Of a stretch of 46,022 nt of DNA, positions 35,307 through 41,209 are shown one piece after another; position 1 is the stretch's first letter; every line of letters starts with the position of its first letter. The translations under genes were made by a program, and so were the position numbers. Origin of the DNA: Candidatus Paralachnospira avium (GTDB lineage Bacteria; Bacillota; Clostridia; Lachnospirales; Lachnospiraceae); the NCBI GenBank assembly GCA_904420245.1, contig CAJFUL010000012.1, forward strand, positions 1-46,022. Direction: 5' to 3'. The notes beneath the pieces were generated by a model. The model ran no database searches. It was not told the DNA's origin and saw only the letters and a list, made by a program, of their open reading frames with translations.

Positions 35307-36509
35307 TCAGAACAGACTGCCAAGATTCGTCGCGAAGGTCTTGATCCCCAGATACGCGGAGACGAGCACCACAACGATCCCCAGTATGAGCATCCATGTG
35401 GGATGATGGTATTCCTCGCCCATGATGGATTTCTTCTTGGAGGCGATGAGGCAGATCCCCAGAGAGATCGGAAGGATCAGACCGTTTACCGCTCCCGCCA
35501 GCACCAGCAGAGTCGCCGGATTCCCCAGGAAGAGCATCACCAGGGTCGATACCACGATGAAGCCGATCACCACCCAGTTTTCATTTTTGGCAATGGCCGG
35601 ATGGAACGTCTTTAAAAAGGATACGGATGTATAAGCCGCGCCCACGATGGAGGTCACGGCGGCGCACAAAAGAACCAGCCCCGCAAAGCGGTAGCCAATC
35701 TGTCCGGCTCCCTGGAGGAACGCGTCTGCCGCCGGATTGGCTGAATCGAGGATCACGCCCTTCACCACGACGCCCAGGACTGCCAGGAACAGAAAGACAC
35801 GGACGATGGCCGCGATCCCGATGCCCATGACGGAGCTCTTGGTGATCTGCTTCAGATTCTTCTTGCCGGTGATGCCCGCATCGATGAGACGATGCGCGCC
35901 GGCGAAGGTGATGTATCCGCCTACGGTCCCGCCCAAGAGGGTAATGGTGGCCGGGACGATGTCATCCATGGGCGCCTCCGGAACAAAGGTGTTCTTCAAG
36001 GCAGAGCCCAGGGGCGGCTGCACCACGATGATGACGACAAAGATCACCACGATCATGATGGCTCCCAGCACCTTCGTCATGGTATCCATGACGGCTCCCG
36101 CGTTCTTGAACAGGAATACCAGGATGGCCGCGGCGCCGGCGATGACATATCCGGCGCTGGTGGGGATCCCCAGCAGGGTATTGAGACCGAGGGCGCCTCC
36201 GCCCACGTTTCCGATATTGAATACGAGACCGCCCAGGACCACCATGAAGGCCACCACATAGCCCAGGCCGGGCAGCACTTTATTGGCCACGTCCTGTCCC
36301 CTGAGGCCGGTCACGCAGAGCACCCGCCAGATGTTCACCTGGGCGACGGCGGACAGGATGATGGAAATGAGGATCACGAACCCAAAGCTGGCCTGCAGCT
36401 GACTGGTGAAATTGGCTGTCTGGGTCAGGAACCCGGGGCCGATGGCAGAAGTCGCCATCAGGAAGGCCGCGCCCAGCAGGGCGCCGCCGCTTTTCTTTTT
36501 CTCACTCAT
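35307..36509 (-). CDS. NRAMP-like permease of the pxp operon (YcsG type)
   Basis: This 400-residue protein has about 11 membrane segments and belongs to the NRAMP-related YcsG group, which occurs beside pxpABC genes in Bacillus and others. In true NRAMP metal carriers helix 1 has DPGN and helix 6 has MPH. Here helix 1 reads AIGPGFLTQT and the helix-6 region reads GGYITFAGAHRLID, so the metal-binding Asp and Met appear to be missing. It may therefore carry 5-oxoproline or a similar organic acid, as its neighbours suggest; this is inference. GGAGGAGC precedes the ATG. Its leader carries a candidate attenuator. Confidence 0.85.
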   Translation of the reverse strand: MSEKKKSGGALLGAAFLMATSAIGPGFLTQTANFTSQLQASFGFVILISIILSAVAQVNIWRVLCVTGLRGQDVANKVLPGLGYVVAFMVVLGGLVFNIGNVGGGALGLNTLLGIPTSAGYVIAGAAAILVFLFKNAGAVMDTMTKVLGAIMIVVIFVVIIVVQPPLGSALKNTFVPEAPMDDIVPATITLLGGTVGGYITFAGAHRLIDAGITGKKNLKQITKSSVMGIGIAAIVRVFLFLAVLGVVVKGVILDSANPAADAFLQGAGQIGYRFAGLVLLCAAVTSIVGAAYTSVSFLKTFHPAIAKNENWVVIGFIVVSTLVMLFLGNPATLLVLAGAVNGLILPISLGICLIASKKKSIMGEEYHHPTWMLILGIVVVLVSAYLGIKTFATNLGSLF

Positions 36510-36577
36510 TTTTCTGCTCCTCCTTTTAGATATTTGATATAAAGAACGCAGCCGCGGAATCGGACCGCCGCCGGCCC

Positions 36578-36640
36578 CTAAAGCGGAAAAAGCGCCCTGC
36601 GAATGCAGAGCGCCGGCGCTCCAGGCTGTACATGGATCAC
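36578..36640 (-). CDS. Candidate 20-residue leader peptide of the permease operon
   Basis: A GTG (36640) preceded by GGGAGGGGGAG opens a 20-codon frame that runs through the terminator hairpin and stops at a TAG (36578). This is the layout of attenuation leaders, but the peptide has no run of a single regulatory amino acid. Translation is not shown. Confidence 0.3.
   Translation of the reverse strand: MIHVQPGAPALCIRRALFPL
36587..36621 (-). terminator. Candidate attenuator before the permease gene
   Basis: Two hairpins cannot form together. One is the terminator GCGCTCTGC/GCAGGGCGC with ATTC loop and five T (36587-36613). The other is the palindrome GAGCGCCGGCGCTC (36608-36621), which shares bases with the first stem. 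This suggests regulated termination in the leader, about 80 bases before the permease start. Confidence 0.55.
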
Positions 36641-36694
36641 GGACGGAAGCTCCCCCTCCCGCTCCATACTTAAGAAAATAAATCCACTAGTTAA

Positions 36695-36723
36695 AGTTTA
36701 CACGAAAATTCCGGTTCAGGCAA
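36695..36723 (-). promoter_or_regulatory. Promoter for the permease-pxp operon
   Basis: On the minus strand TTGCCT (36718-36723), a 17-base spacer and TAAACT (36695-36700) form a plausible housekeeping promoter just after a strong terminator hairpin. It gives a leader of about 180 bases. Confidence 0.6.
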
Positions 36724-36724
36724 G

Positions 36725-36762
36725 AAAAAATTCTGTTTTAGGCGGTCAAAACAGAATTTTTT
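36725..36762. terminator. Perfect 15-base-stem hairpin, bidirectional
   Basis: A run of A, ATTCTGTTTT, an 8-base loop, AAAACAGAAT and a run of T make a perfect inverted repeat (36725-36739 / 36748-36762) with T tracts on both strands. On the minus strand it ends transcripts from the flavodoxin-like side and insulates the permease promoter. Confidence 0.85.
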
Positions 36763-36789
36763 TAACATCCCGGAAATATCCGCACAATT

Positions 36790-36985
36790 TATCCCGCTGC
36801 GGGAAGCGTTTTGTCCCATGGAAACGGCGTTTCCCATAAAGGAAAAAATGCCGGCGGCACCTGTCTCGAAACGGCGTAAAGGAGCGGACGATCCGTAAGC
36901 GGCCGGATCCCTCTCCGCCGCGGCCCGGTCCCGCAGCGTATCCGCTCTGTGGAAGCAGATCTTCTCTATCGGATAAAAAACGGAG
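36790..36985 (-). repeat. Degenerate structured repeat(s), copy 4
   Basis: Following the terminator of the flavodoxin-like gene on the minus strand, about 100 bases resemble the repeat core (CCGCGGCGGAGAGG and GGCCGCTTACGG-like strings). A second piece follows with a hairpin A remnant (GGGAAACGCCGTTTCCATGG and AAAACGC). The stems are only partly preserved, so these look like decayed tandem copies. Confidence 0.5.
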
Positions 36986-37012
36986 CCGGGCCCTTCCCGG
37001 ACCCGGACTCCT
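36972..37012 (-). terminator. Terminator after the flavodoxin-like gene
   Basis: On the minus strand a stem of GTCCGGGTCCGGG against CCCGGCTCCG-type bases (imperfect) is followed by six T. It lies just after the stop at 37025. Confidence 0.7.
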
Positions 37013-37024
37013 GCGCTGCTCTCC

Positions 37025-37435
37025 TCACCGGATGAAATTGGTGAACACAAAAGGCTCCTGGGCCGGCATGGAGACCCCGGCCTTCCGCCCCGCTTCCATG
37101 CATTTGAGGAGATAAGCCATATTATTTCCCAGCACCTTCATGGTCTGCAGTCCCTCCAGATCCTGCGATACCTGCTGCGGCGCGGCGCCGTGGACCATAT
37201 TCCAGTACCGGGAGGTGACGATGGGCATCTGCATGAGACCGAAATACTTATTGATCTGGTCCCAGGTGGCAGTGGTCTCCGCCCGGCGGGCAATGCAGCC
37301 GGAAAGCGGTTTCTTTCCGATCCAGAATACATCCGTACCGATGCCGTTCTGCTCCAGTGAATCCGCCGCCGCGCAGAGAGCCGTATACGTACATCCCTCT
37401 CTGTGGGGGCTTCCGTTTACCAAAAGAACTTTCAT
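37025..37435 (-). pseudogene. Flavodoxin-family NAD(P)H oxidoreductase, internally deleted
   Basis: This 136-residue frame begins like a flavodoxin-fold reductase (MKVLLVNGSPHREGCTYTAL) and ends like one (WNMVHGAAPQQV, EGLQTMKVLGNNMAYLLKC, FTNFIR). The usual length is about 205 residues. After SGCI at about residue 50 it jumps to ARRAETTATWDQINKYF, so the middle of about 70 residues is missing. That part normally holds the Cys-rich segment and the FMN-binding GSP loop. The frame is intact, so a short protein could be made, but cofactor binding is unlikely. It could be a pseudogene, a recent deletion or an assembly join. Confidence 0.7.
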
Positions 37436-37448
37436 ATCTGTCTCTCCT

Positions 37449-38363
37449 TTACTTGCTCTGGGAGAGGATCCAGTTTAATACATCCCCGTCTTCAAATACG
37501 ATATTGGCGCCGCCGTGATAGTTCCCGTTTATGCCTCGTTCTGCGAAATAAGCATCGTCCGGGATCTGTACCCGGAGCACGCGGTCTGTCTCCTCCTCCG
37601 TCCATCCGGCAGCTTCATAAGCTTCATGGAGCCCGCTGTAAGCTTCCCTGGCCCGGCCGGAGCCATAGTATTCATCGTTTTCCGCCATATAGATGTAGAC
37701 TGCCACGCCATTCTCCGCCACAGGCGCGTATGTTCCGTCCCACTGGGACGCGCCGTGGAGATACGCCGCATAGAGATCCGGCCGCATGGATACTGCCTGG
37801 GACATGGTCTCTCCTCCCGCCGAATAACCGGCCGCGTAGACCCGGTCCGTATCCACGAAAAAATTGGAGATGAAGTATTCCGTCAGCCAGACCGCCTGTC
37901 TGGCCGATGTCTCATGCCAGTCCGTCAGCTGGGCGGAGACCACGATCATATCCTCCGGAAGCTCCGTCCAGCACAGGAATCCCCGCCAGTCCAGGTTGGA
38001 ACCGGAAGAATCCTCTCCGAACCACATCATGTCATAGCCGGGCATGGTCATCATCAGAGGATATTCCCGCTCTTCGCTGTATCCGTCAGGCAGATAATAG
38101 CTGAAATGGATCTCTCCTTCTTCTCCCTCCAGAACCTGCTCCGGGATCAGCCCGGTCTGTACAGGAGCCGCCGCAGTCTCTTCGCTGTCCGGCACCTGCA
38201 CAGTCTCCGGCTCCGTTTCGGCGGCAGAGCTCTCCTCCATGGTCCTGCTCTCTTCCGTGGTCCGGCTCTCTGCCGTCTGCTCCGTTTCCCCGCGGGAGGT
38301 TCCGCAGCCGGCCAGACACAGCAGGCAGCCGGCCAGAAGGCCGTAAAAAACCAGTTTCCTCAT
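37449..38363 (-). CDS. Lipoprotein esterase (alpha/beta hydrolase)
   Basis: This 304-residue secreted protein has a lipoprotein signal (MRKLVFYGLLAGCLLCLAGC, lipobox LAGC) and a Glu/Thr-rich linker to about residue 80. A hydrolase domain follows with the nucleophile Ser in AAGYSAGGETMS near 180 and a late His in NYHGGANIV near 285. It is related to esterase/polyhydroxybutyrate depolymerase-like enzymes; the substrate is unknown. An ATG at 38405 overlapping the upstream stop is an alternative start, but the one at 38363 begins the typical signal peptide and has GGAAGGAAG upstream. Confidence 0.8.
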   Translation of the reverse strand: MRKLVFYGLLAGCLLCLAGCGTSRGETEQTAESRTTEESRTMEESSAAETEPETVQVPDSEETAAAPVQTGLIPEQVLEGEEGEIHFSYYLPDGYSEEREYPLMMTMPGYDMMWFGEDSSGSNLDWRGFLCWTELPEDMIVVSAQLTDWHETSARQAVWLTEYFISNFFVDTDRVYAAGYSAGGETMSQAVSMRPDLYAAYLHGASQWDGTYAPVAENGVAVYIYMAENDEYYGSGRAREAYSGLHEAYEAAGWTEEETDRVLRVQIPDDAYFAERGINGNYHGGANIVFEDGDVLNWILSQSK

Positions 38364-38401
38364 CCTTCCCATCTTCCTTCCCATCGTCTCCGGAAGCCTG
38401 C

Positions 38402-39025
38402 TCATACCTTCCTGGTCTTTCCCATGGACGTCAGCATCTCCACGGTGGCCGGGTCATAGTGGCTGAAAAACAGGCTTTCTCCCTCATCCAGCTTCCGGAT
38501 GGCTTCCATATCCGCTTCCTCCAAGGTAAAGTCAAAGACATCCAGATTCTGCTCCATCCGTTCTCTGTGGGTGGACTTGGGGATCACGACCACATCGCTC
38601 TGGAGGAGGAGCCGGAGCGCCGTCTGGGCAGAGGATTTCCCGTATTTGGCGCCGATCTCCGTCAGGACAGGATTGGAAAAGAAATCTCTCCGTCCCTCGG
38701 CAAAGGGGCCCCAGGACTCATGCTGGACTCCGTATTTCTTCATATATTCATGGGCCGTCCTCTGCTGCTGGAAGACATGGGTCTCCACCTGGTTCACCGC
38801 CGGAGTCACATCCGCGAACTGGCACAGGTCGATGAGCCGGTCCGGATAGAAGTTGCTCACGCCTATGGCCCGCAGCTTTCCGTCCCGGTACGCATCCTCC
38901 ATGGCCCGGTATCCCACGCTTATGGCGTCCCGTACACATCTCTCACATTCCTCATTGGACACCTGATAGACACCGTAGCCCAGTCTGGGCATCTTCACAC
39001 CGTTGTTCAAAACCGCATATTCCAT
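38402..39025 (-). pseudogene. Aldo/keto reductase with in-frame deletion of the active site
   Basis: This 207-residue frame starts MEYAVLNNGVKMPRLGYG, like its neighbour at 39092, and has normal downstream blocks (LRAIGVSNFYPDRL, VNQVETHVFQQQ, VVIPKSTHRERMEQN). After SVGYR (about residue 40) it goes straight to AMEDAYRDGKL. Against the complete neighbour about 74 residues are missing, including the whole catalytic tetrad (Asp of IDTA, Tyr, Lys of ETK, His of LLHQP). The same Tyr-Arg pair is typical on both sides of the join, which would fit deletion between short repeats. The product is probably inactive. Its stop overlaps the upstream esterase start alternative. Confidence 0.8.
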
Positions 39026-39091
39026 ATCCCATACCTTCCTTTCTCTGTTTCCTGCCTCTGCTCCGGATCCTCTCTCCGGCCCATGCAGCTC

Positions 39092-39937
39092 CTATTTCTG
39101 CTCATCCACCGGAGGGACCATCCTGGCATATCCTTTCAGCGTCTCCGGCGTACTGGTATAATACCGCTTCTTCCTGTCCATGGCTCCGATCCTATCCATC
39201 TCTTCCCCGGTCAGGGCAAAATCAAACAGATCAAAATTGTCCCGGATATGAGCGGGATTTTTGGAGCCGGGGATCACGATGTCTCCCGCCTGGATATGCC
39301 ACCGCAGGATGATCTGTGCGCTGGATTTCCCGTATTTCTTTCCCAGCTTTGCAAACAGCGGCTCTTCCATCAGGGACTTGTCGCCGTGTCCCAGGGGATA
39401 CCAGGCCTGGATCACGATCTTTTCCTGATCCAGGAAACGCTTCAGTTCCTTCTCCTGGGAATAGGGATGGATCTCTGTCTGGAGCAGGGCGGGCTTCACT
39501 TCGCAGATCTTCAGGATCTCCCGGATCTGTTCTTCCGTGAAATTGGAAAGACCGATGGCCCTTACCTTTCCCTCTTTATACGCCTTTTCCATCAGCTGAT
39601 ACCCGGCAATGTAATCTCCTGCGGGCTGATGGAGCAAGAGCAGATCGATATAATCCGTATCCAGCCGCTCCAAAGTCTTCTCCACGGCATCTGCCTGCCG
39701 GTAAAAGCTGGGCCACAGCTTTGTCTCCAGGAAGATCTCATTCCTGGGAACGCCGGATCTTTTCATGGCGCGTCCCACCGCTTTTTCGTTGAGATAGGCA
39801 TTGGCTGTGTCAATGAGCCGGCAGCCGCACTGCAGTGCGCTTAGGACTGCCGATTCCGCTTCATCCGGCGACATCAAGAAGGTCCCGATCCCTTCCATGG
39901 GCATTTTTACTCCGTTGTTCAAGACTGCATATTCCAT
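39092..39937 (-). CDS. Aldo/keto reductase (complete)
   Basis: This 281-residue NADPH-dependent reductase of the AKR superfamily has the catalytic tetrad: Asp in CRLIDTANAY (about 43), Tyr (about 48), Lys in ETKLWPS (about 72) and His in LLLLHQPAGDY (about 102). The cofactor-binding end shows IVIPGSKNPAHIRDN near 235. It resembles 2,5-diketo-gluconate reductase-like enzymes; the substrate is unknown. ATG 39937 is 7 bases from AGGAGG. A GTG one codon upstream is also possible. Confidence 0.9.
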   Translation of the reverse strand: MEYAVLNNGVKMPMEGIGTFLMSPDEAESAVLSALQCGCRLIDTANAYLNEKAVGRAMKRSGVPRNEIFLETKLWPSFYRQADAVEKTLERLDTDYIDLLLLHQPAGDYIAGYQLMEKAYKEGKVRAIGLSNFTEEQIREILKICEVKPALLQTEIHPYSQEKELKRFLDQEKIVIQAWYPLGHGDKSLMEEPLFAKLGKKYGKSSAQIILRWHIQAGDIVIPGSKNPAHIRDNFDLFDFALTGEEMDRIGAMDRKKRYYTSTPETLKGYARMVPPVDEQK

Positions 39938-39940
39938 CAC

Positions 39941-40118
39941 GATTCCTCCTCCTGGTTCTGATTTCTCATGCTCTCATTATAGGCCTATGGGCGCCGGACC
40001 AGAAGTCTCCATTTGTTACCTGCTTTAAACCTGGAAGTTACTGCTCCCGTTCCGCCCCACGCCCGCCATTCAGCCATGCGCCCCGCCTGCCCGCAGCCGT
40101 CACCAAAGGGGACATCCC
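39941..40118. other. Intergenic region, AKR to decayed genes
   Basis: This 180-base stretch holds the likely divergent start of the aldo/keto reductase gene (AT-rich near 39975) and then GC-rich sequence without a recognisable gene or hairpin. Confidence 0.35.
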
Positions 40119-40406
40119 TTGCCATGCCTGGTCTTTCTGAGATTCTATGTGTCTGACATCGGCCGGATAAGCTGCTTTCTTTTTCGAGGGCTTGTCTGGC
40201 AAAGCAAGCAGCCGAAGCCGGATCAGGTCAAGCGGTTTTTCCACCTTGTTATGATAGGTTATGCCGTTCTGGAAAACTGCCTGTGGCTCTCCAGCTATCC
40301 CTGAGTGAGCGACACTCTTGCAATTCCCTGCTTTTGGTTTGACTTCGCCGTGACGGCCGTGATTCTTGCGCTGTTCCCGGCAGTGAGAAAGGCGGTGCGA
40401 ACATGA
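40119..40406 (+). pseudogene. Membrane-protein gene with in-frame stop
   Basis: A frame reads FRGLVWQSKQPKPDQVKRFF, YAVLENCLWLSSYP, then a TGA (40302-40304), and continues open as VSDTLAIPCFWFDFAVTAVILALFPAVRKAVRT to a stop at 40406. The continuity of hydrophobic sequence across the stop suggests one gene with a nonsense change, probably from TGG. The end overlaps the ATG of the next remnant (ATGA), an operon-like spacing that supports once-real genes. No family was recognised. Confidence 0.5.
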
Positions 40407-40740
40407 CCTATATTGAAAATATATTCGTCTGTATCGCCGCTCCGCTCTTCGCGGCCGCTTTCCGCATGGGGAAGCGGTATCTCGCTTTTATCTCTTTACG
40501 TTCGCAGGCATGGGGGCCTGCCTGATCCCGGCTTATGTGAACACCTTTTTGCCGCCTTTTACGGCGCAGCCGGATTTGTCACCTTTGAAAATATCTGCTA
40601 TCTGATACAGCATGGAGCGAAACACCTGGGTTTTCTGCTGATACGGGGATTTGGAACAGGAGCTATGCACATCGTCTGCGGAGTTATCGCAGGATATGGG
40701 CTTGCGGGAACATTCCTTTCGTCGTTTCTCGTCTGGACGG
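40403..40740 (+). pseudogene. PrsW-like intramembrane protease remnant
   Basis: An ATG at 40403 opens MTYIENIFVCIAAPLFAAAF, which stops after about 38 codons. The next frame continues FTFAGMGACLIPAYVNTF (about 40498-40551). A third frame gives FAAFYGAAGFVTFENICYLIQHG and IRGFGTGAMHIVCGVIAGYGL. These pieces resemble PrsW-type membrane proteases (the FENI-Y and GAMH blocks), but two frame changes and a missing central part with the Glu-Glu motif show it is dead. Unless there is sequencing error, no functional protease is made. Confidence 0.6.
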
Positions 40741-40763
40741 AAAATGGAACAGAACCACACCCT

Positions 40764-40785
40764 GCCGCCATCTGGCGGCTTTTTT
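40764..40785 (+). terminator. Terminator after the PrsW remnant
   Basis: GCCGCC and GGCGGC around a four-base loop (ATCT), then TTTTTT, form a compact intrinsic terminator. Confidence 0.75.
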
Positions 40786-40840
40786 GCCAAAAATATTTAA
40801 AAAATCGGATTTTCAGGTGAGAGTTTTTTGAGGTTTTTGT

Positions 40841-40852
40841 ACTTATATAAGT
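40841..40852. promoter_or_regulatory. ACTTATATAAGT palindrome near the surface-protein promoter
   Basis: A perfect 12-base palindrome lies 34 bases before the small membrane protein. TATAAG in it could be a -10 box, but no good -35 box sits at the right distance. It could be an operator; this is uncertain. Confidence 0.35.
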
Positions 40853-40885
40853 AAAAGATGTTTTTCGGAAAGGAGGACGATCAGA

Positions 40886-41209
40886 ATGTATCATACAGCG
40901 GCCCGTGTCGGACTGGTGAAAAAAAGAGTGCGCCAAAGACAGCGCAGACAGGAAAAGCGCGCCCTTTACATTCTGTCAGCCTTGTGCCTGCTCCTGTTTA
41001 TTTCTCTGGTTGGAACGATCGGAGCGTTCACAGGTTCCAAACATTCCGCCGCGCTTTCCGTGTATGGTTCCATCCTGCTGCACGAGGAGGTGGGCGGCTA
41101 TGTGCTGGTAGGAGTGATCTCCTTTACCGCAGCCGTCATTATCACTGTGCTTTGCAGCAAATACCGCAAACGGGACAAAACAAACGATCCAAAGGAGGAC
41201 GCATTATGA
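40886..41209 (+). CDS. Small membrane protein upstream of the surface protein
   Basis: This 107-residue protein has a basic N terminus (RVGLVKKRVRQRQRRQEKRA), a membrane segment (LYILSALCLLLFISLVGTIGAF), a short outer loop, a second membrane segment (VGGYVLVGVISFTAAVIITVLC) and a basic tail. It has no known family. GGAGG lies 8 bases before the ATG. The stop overlaps the ATG of the large surface protein (ATGA), so the two are translationally coupled. A role in export or anchoring of that protein is possible but not shown. Confidence 0.7.
   Translation: MYHTAARVGLVKKRVRQRQRRQEKRALYILSALCLLLFISLVGTIGAFTGSKHSAALSVYGSILLHEEVGGYVLVGVISFTAAVIITVLCSKYRKRDKTNDPKEDAL

Noticed and set aside
36603-36839. 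Plus-strand open frame across the permease leader
   Set aside because: It runs through a perfect 15-base-stem hairpin and a promoter; no ribosome site.
38459-39844. 461-codon open frame antisense to the aldo/keto reductases
   Set aside because: Shadow of the real genes, no ribosome site, no family pattern.
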